64,000 nucleotides of DNA from the NCBI GenBank assembly GCA_029718625.1, contig CM056376.1:94593945-94657944 (forward strand). Direction: 5' to 3'. A model generated the notes under the pieces. The model ran no database searches, was not told the origin of the DNA, and was given only the letters and a program-made list of their open reading frames with translations. Position 1 is the first letter of the stretch. Each line of letters starts with the position of its first letter. This DNA comes from Synaphobranchus kaupii (taxonomy: Eukaryota; Chordata; Actinopteri; Anguilliformes; Synaphobranchidae). Position numbers and translations under genes: made by a program. Below are positions 1 through 14,300 of this stretch, piece by piece.

Positions 1-1941
1 CTAGGCTATGCCCTCCGTGTTTTCCTACTAAATAACGTTTAATAGGTCTTTAAATGTGTCTTTGTAACCTATGAGTTGCATCGATGTTGAACGTTTTATT
101 TGTTACCTCCTTCAAAACCCACATCCTACAAGTGTGTGAAAGACGCAGTGAATGATATTTCAAACAATATACGGTGCCCTCGAAATGGACATTTATAAAC
201 TTTATTTCAGAGACCTCCAACAAAAAAAGGGGTAAAGCAGAAGACATAATGAGATGTAGGCTAGCCTATAAAAGCTGCTTCTTCCTCCATTGTCCCCTGA
301 GTGTAAACTGTCGCTGGAATGTCGCTGGAGTGCGTTTATACTTTTTGCGAACGACAACGACCACAGTGTATGTAGCGCGACAATAGAATGTTTATGAAAG
401 TTCTGCGATTTCAGTCGAGCGACACTCTGTCGCTGGACTATAAACTGGCCTTTACACCTCTCCCCAGTCGTTCGCCATGGAGTACCCATTCCAATAGCCA
501 ACGATAAGCGGTCAGTCTGAATTGCCTAACGTTAAATAAAGGGGTGACAGAAAAAACTGGTTATAGTAATGTAATATCTGTTGTTGCACAAAGGATGCTA
601 AATGAGCAGCTAGATAGCCATCTAGGTATAGCCAACAAGCGACTGATTCGGACAGTAGCCTAACTGACGTTATATGGAATGTCCGAATCTTGGTGTCATG
701 CTGGCAAGCACAACATATCGACTTTAACATAAGTTTAGCAAACGTTAGCTAAATTACAACTTGTAACTAATTACACTGGCACCAATTTATATTCCCACTT
801 CTCTGCTCTCTGTTAGCTTCGGCTGCCTCGTCCTCCGCTCTCTGTCTCTCTCGCTCACGTAATTCTTCCTCTGTAAATTCCGGATGTCGCCGGGATGGGT
901 CCCCGCCCATAAACCAGTCTCTGTGTTCAAGGGTGGAGTTTGAGCGCCCGTTACCTTCTGGGAAACACTGGCTGGAAATTCAAGCAAAACACGTCCAGTG
1001 ACGTCACTGGACGTGTTTGCCCTTTGAAGTTTTGCCGCCGTATTTCCCATAAATAGGAAACGGCTGCACTGACGGTGATTTTAAAAAGGCCTACACACAT
1101 AATTTAAGCGTTCAATCCAAATAATCTCAACTTAAACAAGCGTGACAGTGCTCCTTTAAGTGCATTTGGTAGTGGATGCTACCGGTTGCCATAGAGTTGC
1201 GCTAGCATTAGCAACGTGTGTATGTCCAAAAGAAGGGAAAGCATGGAATTAGCTGAAAATGGTTTCCATCAATCAACTACATCATGGGTAAGTCGTAATT
1301 GAGACATTATGTCCAAAATTCCAAACTATCCCTTTAAGGAGATGAACATCTCATTAAACCTTCAGCCAGTAAGGCAGTTAATTGCCCAAACAAAAATTTT
1401 TTTTGGTGATTTTTCACCTCCTGCTATAATTAAGAGCGATTCAAGGCAGTCGGGGGAAAACAAATAGGAGATGCTCCATTATCTGGAAATAGCGCTTTTA
1501 AAAGCATAATTAGACACGTTTAGAGGGTCTTAACACATTTATACACATCACATCATGAGGCCAACTCATCTGTATTTAATTGCATTTTTTCTTCTTTTTT
1601 TTTTTAAATATAAAAATACATTTAAAAAATACCCATAATCCACTTGGCAATCTGCCTGCTCTCTCTTAATGACATGCATTTGTGCAGTGTCTGCTAAACA
1701 GGCAGGAAAGAAATGACGGTGGACACAGCAGTAACGTCTCTCAGAAGCAGAGGCATTGACCAGAACGCGACGCACGATTTGCACAGACAGCATAATGGGA
1801 GAGGGGGGCGGGGGGCCAGAGAATCATATTTGAGGATGTGTTCGTTGAACTCTGGACTCCATCTCCCCTAATCCTTTTGTGAAATAATTTGCCAGTTGGA
1901 CACAGGCCCACGGGTAAGGTGGACATTGCAGACAAGCACAC
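1..1941. other. cecr2 intron 3 (partial), no exon seen
   Basis: This lies downstream of cecr2 coding exon 3 in the gene's minus-strand direction. I looked for the next CECR2 exon (the conserved stretch that follows DLLK in the human protein) and did not find it, so it must lie left of the window. The DNA is AT-rich with poly-T runs near 1590-1605. It holds one striking palindrome at 987-1018. No coding frame resembles a known protein. Confidence 0.6.
987..1018. repeat. 32-bp perfect palindrome centred on a CRE octamer
   Basis: Read outward from the centre between 1002 and 1003, sixteen bases on each side are perfectly complementary. The centre holds TGACGTCA at 999-1006, the consensus CREB/ATF site. 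Flanking sequence continues the symmetry after a one-base slip. It could be the core of an old foldback element or a genuine ATF/CREB site. It lies inside a cecr2 intron. Confidence 0.75.
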
Positions 1942-4935
1942 CTTGAGCAGGTCGAAGACGTCGGCAGCATCCAAGCGGTAGTCGCACAGTCGGTGTAGCA
2001 GCTCCACCTGCGTCCGGGGGGCCAAGTCCTCGAAGGGTCCCTGCCGCAGCGGGTTGGGTTTCCCCTCCTCCAGCTCCCAGCGGTAGTTGATGATGTCATC
2101 CAGGTAACTGCTGAAGGCCTGGGGCCTGAGGCGTAGGGGAGAGTTGGGGGAACAGGGGATATGCAAGCCTCGTTTACTTTCCAGTACAGACGCATGTAGG
2201 ACACAGAGATATATCCATGGCTGTACCATGCCTTTCGCTCAAATAGTTAGCACTTCCTTTCCTCCGCCCCCTCCCCACCCAAGGGTTTTCATGGGGTTCA
2301 AAGGTCAATTGCTGCCAATTAGTAACATCACAATTAAGATCACTTTGCACAAGGTCATAACAATGCTACATCTGACAGTCAATGAGGGGATCCCATTACA
2401 CCATCAGAATCCCTAGTGATTTCCCCTCGTTTAGGTACCAGGCCCTTTTTTTCAACTGAAAATACATATTCTTAATATTCCAAAGGTCAGTAAAACAAGC
2501 CCATTTACATCACATCAAAGGATGAACGTTGAATTGGACACACAAAAACCATTGAGAAGGAACTTCATTTGGTCTTTAATGTGGATCCAGAATTCACCAG
2601 GATTCAACAATGGAGGGTCGGGGTGGGGGGGGGGGGGGGGGGGGCAAAGCATTCACTTGCAAATGCCAGCCTTTCAAGGTATTTGTTTTACAAAACACAC
2701 ACATTATGTCTCAATTCCATTTGGCCTTTTGTTGAGATGTGTAATAAAATGTGATTTATGTGCTCGTACTGTAGCGGCTCCCAGGGCAGGGAGGCATGTG
2801 GCCCTTTTTAGAGCTCGGGGGGCCCGTTCCCATTATTGTGGGTTTTTTTTTTTTTTTTTTTTTTTAATGTCGGGGAGGGTAAATAAGCGTTGGTTCCGGG
2901 TCAGGTCGGGTTTGATTCATTCGTACCCGTGAAGACCTTGGGCTCTTGCTCAGATGCACAGAAACAAGGGGACGGGGCAGGGGTGAGAACAAGTGCAGCA
3001 GCTCTGGGGGGGGGGGGGGGGGGGCAGAGAGAAAGAGAGAAAGAGAGAAAGAAAGAATGGCTTATCTTGAAAGAGCAGAGTGCACTTTCACACAGCTGCA
3101 GGCCGCCCACCCTCTCTCCTCTCCCCCTCTCCGGCAGGGCGTGTAACGCGTGCGGATTGAAAAGGCCGGGGCCCAGCGTCCTCCGCAGGACGCCAGCGGC
3201 TGTCTGATCCAATAAAGCGGCCCGTCCTGCCGCCGCCTGCCGAGGTGTGGAAAGCAGAGTCGACGCCTCTCTGAAGGACCGGGCCATTCACTTCGGCGGA
3301 GACCCCCCCCTCCCTGCTAGAGTATAATTCTCCCTGAGCACGGCTCCCAAAACTCCACTGCTGGGGGGTGTGCGGGCAGGTTGCCCAAAAGCTAGCGGAT
3401 CCAAGCTGCACTCGCGTCAACTGGAGGCTCAGCTGGCTTGTGCGAGAATTTACTGTTCCTACGAGTCTCAACGTCCTGCCCAGAAACAAAGACCTGGATG
3501 GGGGTGCTCTAAAACGGGAGACAGAATCGGAGGAGGGGACCAAGGAAGCTTCTGGAAAGTGTGTCAGAGAGCCGTCCTGTCCAGCAACGTTGGTGAAGGC
3601 CTGTCCCGTGTGCTTAGGAGCTGCAGGTTTTGGGGGGGGGGGGGGGGAGTGTTGCGTGGTGATGGGGGTGGGACAGGGACACTCACGTGATGTCTGTGCG
3701 CTGGTAGCAGCCCTGCAGCAGGGAGGAGATCAGGTCGGACAGGAAGTCTTGGTCCCTGTTCAGCAGGGCCTCCTCCAGTTCCTGTGGAGCACAGGGGACA
3801 GGGGTCAGGGGTCAGGGGTCAGGGGTGGCAGCATATCGCAGGAGGCTCTGCAGTGTTGTCGCTTCAGAGGGGCAAGCGATATCAGATTCAAATGGCAGGG
3901 TGCAGGGAGAGGACAGCGCCCCCTGGAGGAGGACTGAAGCAGGCGCACGGCGCTGCTCAACGGCTCTGAAGGGACTTCAGTTTCCAGAACACTGCAGAGC
4001 CCCTGGGCATCGGCACAACAGCAGGAGTAGATGGGCTATTCTCCTGCTTCACTGAACATCAAATAAAACCATCATCACACGACACATACAACGATCAATT
4101 CAAACCACAGTGGGTCGGGAGAGCAGCGCTTCAACGCACCCCTCCTACACATAACACAGTGCTCAACTGTAGCTGCATTACACAAAGGCCATACCCACTA
4201 CAGCCCAAGAACACACAACCTTCCTCAGCGAAAGTCAGCCATTACACGCGTTTATAAGAATCAAAATGGACCCGTGTCTCCGTCTCTCTCAGGGCCGCCA
4301 CAATCTGTACGTGCTTTGGTGGGTATGCATGCAAGTGTGTGGTCATACAGTACACGCTCGCTTGCATGTGTGTGCGTGTACTCGTGTGTACGTGCGTACG
4401 CTCGTTTGGGGGGGGTTGGGTGCTCATGTCTCCGGAGTCCATTCAGGCGGCGGTTGAAGACAGGTTCAAGTTCAGCCTTGACCCCTCTCCTGCCTGCCTT
4501 TGTGTGCGCGGCATTGAGGTTTTATGAAGCGTTAGTAAGTGGGAGAGTAAACTCTGCATCACTCAAAGAGCTGAGGAGAGGCAGCAGCAGGAGCCCCAAA
4601 ACCTCCTCCCCAACCCAGCCCTGCAGCAACCGCTCTCAATCTCCCAGCATGCACCGCCTTCTCCCAAGGATACCAAGCCCTCCAGCGAAAGAGAGAGAAA
4701 AAGAAGGGGGAGAAAGAGGGAGTGAAAGGCAGGAGGCTGCGAGCAGACAAAAAAGCAAATGCCAAGTGCTCCATCACCCTTGTGTCCATTTCCTTTAACA
4801 CCTTCCCATGATGCACTGCAACCTCTCAGTCACCTCTTCGAAGGCTCTGCCAGCAACTACAGCCCCTCCCTTTCAAGAGCTCACTCTGCTGTAACTGCAG
4901 CTCTCTATATTCCCCTCATTCAGTACCTATGCCCT

Positions 4936-4966
<31 letters not shown>

Positions 4967-7900
4967 GTACATCAGGGATGGACAAAACCCGGAAAAATCG
5001 CTAAATGGTTACAGGGTGCAACAAAATTAATTCATATGTTTAAACGACAAGGTTCAGGGGTGTGTGGGGGGGGGGGGGGGGGTGGGGGTTGTTCTGAATT
5101 TGCCACATTTCAATTTAAACCGACACGCTACCCAAACTATAGCCAATACTGCTTTTAAATATAAAGTTGCAAAAGCAGCCATAGAGAGGACTTACTAAAG
5201 CAAATACTGTTGTCTACATAAGATCATAGAAAAGCACCATATTATGAGTAACACAGATGGGTAGTACAGAGCAAACAACTTCAAGTAAGTAATAAGGTGT
5301 TGGGTTTATAGAATCTTTTAAAAAACACAGCCTATTTTACAAAGTAAAAAACAGGCAAAACGAATAGCCTATGCTTTATTTAAGTAACAGCAAAGACAAA
5401 TTCAAGACAGCGTTCCTTTAATAAGAACGGAAACACAGCTGGTCACGTTTTTTTGCTAATGTTGTTGCACCTTTTCAAAGTGAAACCTCTCATTGATATT
5501 TGATGAGAATTAGATGCGGCCAGGCTCAAGCTGGGGGAAAAAAAAAAAAAGGCTCGTCACTCACTGTCAGTGTTGATTGTTTACATCTTACATGATTTTG
5601 TATCGTTGGAGTGTTAGCTCATGGCCATAAAATTTACATTTGAGTTTATTTTCTGAAAGCTGCTCAAAGTGAGACCAAACGGAACTTTTCATCTTCCATT
5701 GTTTGCGAAGTCGGGTTGTTACGATATCCGATAATATCGGATATCGCGAAATTTGAAAATATCATGAGATAACTGTCTATAGCCACTCCCTCTCATGATC
5801 TATTACTTAAATGCAGGCTATTTAGACTAGGGTTGTCACAATATCCGATAATATCGGATATCGCGATATTTGAAAATATCACGAGATAATGGTCTATAGC
5901 CATTCCCTCTCGTGATCTATTACTTAAATACAGGCTATTTAGACTAGGGTTGTCACAATATCCGATAATATCGGATATCGTGATATTTGTTAAAGGCATA
6001 TCGACAATATGAAAATGGGATATCGTGACAACCCTATTGCGAAGCATTTCAAGGAATGTCCGTGTGATTTTCACCACGCGCACAAGCAGACGCCTACATT
6101 ATCACTGGAGAGCTGATCAAGAAACATTTTTCCCATGTCCATATCACAACTTCACTCAATTGTCAAAACCGCCACCAGATCAGCCCTAATACTTTTGAAC
6201 ATAATCCTATGACAATCACAGAGAGAATAGGACGCTGTAAAATGAAATGGTTATAAATTATTTTAAGAACATTGGCGCTTCGTTTCTAGATTTTCCTAAA
6301 CGTTTAGCATTTTTTTAAAAGTTTGGCAATTAAACATTTAGACCTACCATACATACACACAGGGTCCAAAATCAACATCCTTTAAGTGCCAAATGCGAGT
6401 AAATATTCTCTCTGGCGGATGAATCACTAAGGCTAACCCACAAGTCTGGCATGCTAATAAAAAATAAATAAAAAACTTGGAACCGACATTTTTATTTTTT
6501 GACAAAATCGCCTTCATTTGGGGTTGAAGAAAGCAAAATTGCTGAGACACAACCATAGGTCCTCTAGAGACACTGTAGCTTGTTCACCACTTCAGTTCAA
6601 GTTCATACAGTTCATTGTTTCATTAGCAGCTAAACTTGCCAGCTAAAGATTTAGATTTAGATATCTCTTTCCAATGTGGAGACATTTTCCTGGCGTGATA
6701 CCGCCACAGATAAAGAAGAGACCGTAGGTGAGCAATGCCATTAATGACAAAGTGCGTACCTTTGCTGGTGGATACGGTTTTTAAATATTAGTTAGACACG
6801 TTTTGGATCCTCTCTGAATGAAAAATTGTATCTTGAATCTGTCGTTTCTGATTTAGCTTAAAATGTCTGTATGAACCATGAGTAAATATGCATTTTGTTT
6901 GAGCAGATACTTAACATCCAAGACAATCTTTAAGAAAGGCTAAACCTATCCTTAATTAATGATCTTCTTTGCCCTAAATCCTTGAGTGTTTTACTTCTCA
7001 TTTAAAATAGCTATTGCAGTGGGGAAGTGGTTACTTTGTGCATTGAATTGATTGAAAATTGGCATAGGCGACCACCTAAGTTGACATAGTGCACTTTCAT
7101 TATTTTGGCTGGTAAAATATATGTCTGGCTGCTAATTATTATTATTAATTTTTTTATCTACTCGGCACCTTGACAAGTAAGCCAAAAAGTTAATTTGGAC
7201 TCAAAAAGACCCTGCATACATGCTCCTGAAACACACACACACAACACAAAACATACAACACAACACAGAACTTGGGGGTGAGTATCTCACTCAGGCCCTC
7301 TGTGTGCTAATGGTTTCTTCTCTCCAGGGTAAGTCCACAGAGCCCGGGGTCAAGCAGGGCCAGCACACAACCCTCCCGGCTGCAGAGAGACGCGGAAACC
7401 AGGAGCCAAAAGTCAGCAGGACGAGAAACAGAGAGGGGGTTGAAAAACAGGAAGAGACCAGAATGTTACCACTCAGGGCGACACTCAAGCACCTCTCTCC
7501 CACTCTCACAGTTACACAGACCAATGGCAGAGCGACAAGCTCGTTTCATCCAAAGACATGCTGCTCAAATGCCAAAACTCCTAGTCCAGCACCTACAGTC
7601 CATTCAAATGTCACATTTCCAGAGGTTTTCGTCACCTTGGTGGTTGTTAGACACACTCCTAAACAGAGTTGTAGGGTTGGTGCCTTACTCACAAGCAAGC
7701 TACCTCACAGACACACATCAACTCATATGAAGCCCCAGCATTGAGCCCCTCCAGGGGAAAGCCGGACTGGATTAGTGTTCTGCACAAAGCGAGCATCTGA
7801 ACAAGGCCCTGTGTGTACACGGGTGTGCGTGTGCACGTGTGTATGAAAGTGAACGTGTATGTTTGTAAAGTACAATGCAAATGAGTATCACAAGCATGCA

Positions 7901-10900
7901 CGTGTATATAGAGTGGGTTGGCATAAATGAGTGTGCATGCGTGTGTATACCCTATTGTGTGTGCGCGGGTTTGTGTGTGTATAAGAGTGTATGTGTGTCT
8001 GTGTGTGTATAAGTGTGTGTGTGTGTGTGTGTGTGTGTGCGCTGCGCGTGTATACAAGTGCACGTGTATGAGAGAGCGTGCGTGTGGGTGCGCGTTTGTG
8101 TGTGTAAGAGAGTGTATGTGTGTGTGTATATAAGTGTGTGTGTGTGTGTGTGTGTGTATAAGTGTGTGTGTGTGCATGCACGTGTATACAAGTGCACGTG
8201 TATGAGAGTGTGCGTGTGTATGACTGTGTGTGTGCGTGTGTGTCTGTGTCGTTGTGTGTGTGCGTGTCTGTGTCGATGTGTGTGTGTGTCGGGGTGTGTG
8301 TGTGTGTGTGAGTGTATGACAGTGAGTAAATGTCTGCGTGCATGTGTGTGTGTGTCTGTGTGTGTGTGTGTGTGTGCGCGTGTATGTGAGTGGGTCAGTC
8401 TCTCCTTCCACAGGATGCTCAGATCCTGTGTCACGCTCGCTGCCACTTCCTGGTCCCCCGACAGCTCGGCGGACAGAGCCAGCCCATCCATCAGCGCAGC
8501 CCACACTTTGATCACACTTCAAACCTGAGGCCAGCCAGGGGAGCCCCTCGCTGGATTAACGCCGCCCGCTCCACCTTTTGAAGTGCAATTCAACTGCTCA
8601 GATGGCAAAGAAGGGGAATTAATACTGTGCTCTTTCTTGGACTTAGCGGATCCCTCCCGTGTCTCTGTCGAGCGTCGGGCCGGATCCCGAGCCTCTGGGC
8701 TCCCCCCGTGCCGTGAGCGCACTGGAGCGGGATCAAACGGCCACGACTGCTCCCACAATGCACCGGGACTACAATGGCCACAACTGCTCCCACAATGCAC
8801 CGGGACTACAACGGCCACGACTGCTCCCACAATGCACCGGGACTACAACGGCCACGACTGCTCCCACAATGCACCGGGATGACTACGGCCGTGGCGGGTT
8901 CCATTTACCGCTCAGTCTAGAGGGGAATGTAAAAGCACAATGAGCTCCAGCCTCAGCCAGGCTCGGGGTTGGGGGTGTGGGGGTTGCGGCGGGCGGGGTT
9001 GGGACAGGGACTGCACATGCAGGTCCCGTCCCGCAGAGCGGCACGGCGCATCTCCGCAGAATGCGGTTATATGCGCCGGCCATAACTGCGCTCGCTCACA
9101 GGAAGCGGGCGTGTCGGGACAGGTCTCTCCAGGCGAGCTGAAGGTCTGAAGCGTGACTCGCTCGTGAGTCACGGCTGCGAAGCCCGCTCCCCGATCCTCC
9201 GCGGACGTGACTCACGGCACCCGTGCCGGGAACGCCGTGCTGGGGGACGGGAATGCCAGTCATAGATCAGGTGTGTGTGTGCGTCGCCGCACCTGGAGCC
9301 AACTGGGTCAGAGGTGAGAATTCTGGAGGCCTGAATAACAGGCTCGGCTCCCTGAGTCAAAAGCACAAAACCACTCCACAAAAGCTGTGTTTCGAGAATA
9401 AAGAGCAATGCCACACAGGAAAGGCGTAGAGTTTTACCATTCAAAGCCCTGACTCCTACGCACTTACCTCACATCTGAAATTAAACGGCATTTTCAACAC
9501 GGCTAATCTATGTGACATCTGCTAAAAGAGCCCAGAACCCCCTGCTCTGGACGACTCATACCTCAGGTAGGGCAGGGGGCGGGGAAGGTCAAAGGACACC
9601 GCCCATTTGCCCCTCCGTACCCCTCCTCCCCCTCTCTCGGAGCAATCAACCGACCGAGGACTGAGGGGCAGTAAACAGCGCGCTGCAATCTGCCCTTCCT
9701 AAAGCGTCTGTATTCCACAGCAGGCCAGCCAAGCCAAAGCCACCACCCCGCCAAGATAAGCGAACGGAACAGTCTTACCAACCCGCGCACCTGTGGCAGC
9801 GAGCAGCCGGCGGCTCAGTTTGAGCTTAACGGAAACGTCTGTCGGGCAGGACAAACGCGTGATAAGGGCCGTCCCTGTGCCCGTATCGCCAGCTCCAGAG
9901 CCTAGTCTTCTCGCAGGCGGCGGCGGTATCAGGCCCCACTCGCCGCGAACGGGTTCTCTGCAGTGTAGCGCCATTATCAGCTGGGGTTTTTTTTTTTTTT
10001 TTTTGCAAACATGACTGAGCCCACAGCAACCCCCACACCCAGTTCCTACAGCACCAATTCATACAGGGCTCATGCAAATCTGTTTTCGCTCTGCAACCAG
10101 TCACAAAATTAACGTGTTTTGGCGGGAAAAAGAAGGTTCCCTGCACGTGGAGGAACAGAAGCCGCTGGTCTCCAATCAACACCCCCCCCCCCCCCCCCCC
10201 CCCCCACTGCTCTGTATTCCATTGCCCCGACACCCACTGCTCCCCATTACTACCCCCCACCCCCCCCTCCCAACAACAACTACTCATCCCCCCCCGCCTA
10301 ACTGCTCCCTACCCCCCCCCCCCCCCCGCCACACTGCTCCTCATTACCCCCCGCCCCTGCTCATCAGCCCCTCAGACAGTCTCAGCTGCATCAGCTCAGA
10401 CAACTGAAGAGTCAGCAAAGGCTGTGCCTCTCAGTGCCAAGGGCAGCGCTGCCACTACATCACTACAGCCCAGAGTAGGGGGGTACAGTACCTGCGTCCA
10501 GGGGAGAGGGATACAGTCCCTGCGTCGAGGGGAGAGGGGTACAGTCCCTGTGTTGAGGAGGTGGGCACAGTCAATGCTGGCCTATGAGAGGACTATCAGG
10601 TTTGCTAGCTTTTAAGCCCTGAATACCTTTGGTAGGACATCTGTCCAGGGGAAAGTGAGTTTGTAATGTTAAGTGTTTTATGACCGCCATTGAAGCAGGA
10701 TATCCCCCTGGGGCTCCACACCAGCAGCTGGAGTCACCAAACCTGTTTTACATAGGAGCGCTGCGGCAAACCCATTTACATAAAACAGACGAAGTTCCTA
10801 GACTGGAGACCAAGCTTTTGAAGAGGAGCGAGACGAAGGTGACCACAACGCTTCTGCTCCTCGCTGTCTCTCTCCTCTAGGCTGATCACACACCAGGGGG

Positions 10901-11310
10901 GAGGAGGCACCTCCTGCAGAGAGCGTCAAGGGCCCAGGAGCATCACTGCGACTCACTCAAGAGAGGAAAACGCACATTCCCATCAGTCTGCTGATGCTTG
11001 TGCCATGTGATCAACCCCCCAGCAAACCGCACTCGCACTCTCAGCATTTACAGAGGCTCTCGTCCTGGAGTATTGTCGGGCGCTGGTGGGCGAGAAGAAC
11101 AATCGCGCAGGACCCTTCCTTTCACAGGCATTCCTTCAGCCACCTCTGCACTTCTGACCTTAACCAGACCAGGGTTGGAGGGGGGCCTGGAATGCCTCAC
11201 AGCCCATCGCCATGGGAGACTCACTTCAACAGCACCACCGTGACGGGGGGAGGGGCGTGCGGGCGTGTGAGGGAGTGAATGTGTGTGTGTGTACGTGCAT
11301 GTGCGTGTGC

Positions 11311-11341
<31 letters not shown>

Positions 11342-14300
11342 GGGGGGTTGGCTGTGGGTCTGAGTGTATTTTACACTGAACAGAAGAGAGGGAGAGAGAA
11401 GCCTTAATCACCTGACTAATGGCCTTCCTCACAAAAGACAGCCCCCCAACCCCCACCAACTTCCCCTCCAACCACTCACACTAGAAGCCCCTACTCACTT
11501 TTATTGCTGGTTCCAGTCAAGAGGAGTCAGCTCCAGTCTCCTAGGGAGGGAGGGGGGGAGGTATCTGTCTCAATGTCAGGGGCAGGTGTGAGGAGTATTT
11601 CGGGGGGGGGGGGGGGGGGGCTTCCTGGAGATGAGATCATTGTCCGGGGGCAGCGTGTGAGGATCATTAACTTGAGGGGCAGGGGGCTTTTTTTCAGGGG
11701 GCTGCATCCTGCACCCCTCAAGTGTGATATTGCTGACTTCCTCTCTCCGGTTCTGCATGGCCGCCGGCACGGTGGACGCACCCCCCCGTCCCTCCCACCC
11801 CACGTTCGGGGGCTGTTTGTGTTCTCAGCCGTGGCAAACACAAACACAGCAGCCCCATTAATCCGCCGTCGGCGTGGCCTGGAAACGGCCAGCGGAGCCC
11901 CGGCCAGCTCCTCGCTTCAGAGACGAAAGACGAAACCCGCCGCGCTCTTCCAAGCTGCTCCAGGGCCGAGGACTTCTCCTTTGCGGGGCGCGTTGGGGAA
12001 GAAAAGATGCGTCTTATCGAAGCACGTGGCGTTGCTGTTCCACGGGGAACGCGCTTGGCACGCCCGATCGACAGGATCCAAATCCGTCCCAATAGCCGGC
12101 TTAGCTCAACCCCCCATATTCAGTCAGGCTTCAGGGTAAGGGGACGGCTCTGATTGGGGATGCCACATCTGTGACCAACGTGGCTCTGGAACCGACTAAG
12201 CGATTTTTACAGATCTGTCCATCTGTGGCCGGACCCCTCTCTGAATCACCTGCGTTGAAAGTGATGAGGAACACACTTGGACCGGCAGAGGCTCTCAGAG
12301 CAGGTGTACAAGCTCAGATCCTCTCCAGAGACTGACCAAGCGGGTATTTCACAAAGCAGGATTACTGAGTTAGCTGCATAATGGCACAGAGTAAAACCCG
12401 GAACCCTCCCAAATCTGGAACATGGACTGAAGTAAAAAGAGCTGTTCCGGGTTTTACTCAGTGCAGTTATCCAGCTAACTCAGTAATCCTGCTTTGAGAA
12501 ATACCCCTCAGATCATTACCACCTTTAAGCAGGCAACAAAGAACATGGGGACTAGAACTACATTATCCACAATTCTCAGAAAATGTAATCCCGCTCTGAT
12601 TGTACTGTAAATTTTTTTTTAGGTAGGCACAAGAACTGGTGTGACTGGAATCAACCCTCTTGAATTCAAATAGATTTAGTTCAGTCCAAGGAGTGCTGTG
12701 TCCAATTTTAATTCAGTAATGGGAATCAAGGCAGAAACCGCACTGCATACAGTATTATTACCCATCACTAAACCCAGTGTGCAAAGCCCAGGCAACATAA
12801 GAACCAGCTGAGACCCAATGTCTCATGATACCAACACTGAGAACGAGCAGCAAGCGCAGTGAGTGCCGTCATCTGACACCTTTCCCATAACAGGTGATGT
12901 TCTCTTCAGAAGAACAGTTCCCCAGATCAGACGAGCTGATCCGGCAGAGCCTTTGTTCTGTCCTGCTCCGAGCCCCCTCTCTCCCACACTCCCTCCCTCC
13001 CTCCACCTCCTCTTTCTCCTCGTCTTCTCCTCTGTGCCCCGGGTCCCACACGTCTCCCCCTGCCTGTGCCTCCAGCACCCCTCGCCCCTCCCTCAGCGGG
13101 TCCCCAGGGCGGTGGGGTGACATTCCCGCTGGTAACCGCGCAGCATAGCGCTCCCCTCCCACCCAGCGGTCTGTGGGAAAGAGCGGCGATGATGCCACTC
13201 TCTGCTCTGTTGGCGCCCGCAGCCTCCATTTCTTGCATCATGCAAACACTCCCACACAGGCATGCACACGCACACATCAACCTTTTACACACATGTACGC
13301 TCATACATCAGGATTTCACACACCCCAGGATATGGCTTGAAGTGTACTGTAATGAGCCTGTTCTGGAGGTGAGTGGGCCGGGTCAGGGGATGGGTCACAT
13401 GACCCCTCACCTCCTGCGCAACAGAGAGAGATGGGGAAGAGAGAGAAAGAAAGGTAAAGGGGGAAAAGAGAGGGAAAGAGGGAGACCGGGGGAAAGCGAT
13501 AGAGGGGGCAAGGGAGGGGGAAAGAAAGAAAGAGGGGGGAGAAAGAAGGAGAGTAAAAGGGGAGAAAGAGAGAGGGGTGGAAAGAGAAAGAGGGGGAGAG
13601 AGAGGGGGGAAAAGAGAGAGAGAGAGGGGGGGGAAAGAAAGACAGCCCCAGACTGGAGACAGAGAGAAGGAGCCATGGGGAGCACCAACAATGAAGAGGA
13701 CTGAAGTAAACCCCAGAGAGCGCCGGCCCCTCACCCCCCAGCACCATGCACTCCTGCTGCCTGTCACTCAGGGCTGGGGGGAGGGTCTGTGTCTCAGAAT
13801 GCGGCTGGGGGCCGGGTTTCAGAAGCCTGTTTGCGCCTGTGCTAATGGTGCAGTATCGGCGTGAGCGCATAGTTCCTGTGTAAATGGTGTCGTATCGGCG
13901 TGAGCGCATAGTTCCCGTGTAAATGGTGTTGTATCGGTGTGAGCGCATAGTTCCTGTGTAAATGGTGTCGTATCGGCGTGAGCACATAGTTCCCGTGTAA
14001 ATGGTGTTGTATCGGTGTGAGCGCATAGTTCCTGTGTAAATGGTGTTGTATCGGTGTGAGCGCATAGTTCCCGTGTAAATGGTGTTGTATCGGTGTGAGC
14101 GCATAGTTCCTGTGTAAATGGTGTTGTATCGGTGTGAGCGCATAGTTCCTGTGTAAATGGTGGCTGTGTGCGTTGCATCAGGGTTTAGTGTTTAGATTAG
14201 CGGTGGCTCCCTAAGAGGGTTGTGCGGATGAGTGTACCTAATAACAGTGGCTGTGCAACTGTGTTGTGTGGGCGTCAAGTGTGAAGCGACTGTATTAATG

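Noticed and set aside
7689..8522. 277-residue and overlapping His/Thr- or Cys/Val-rich open frames
   Set aside because: They are translations of the TG/CA microsatellite. Several frames on both strands are open at once, and there is no splice, start or domain evidence.
13316..14143. 275-residue minus-strand frame with a 13-residue repeat ([13 protein letters not shown])
   Set aside because: The 39-bp minisatellite period is a multiple of three, so any stop-free frame stays open. The remainder is the complement of a purine tract.
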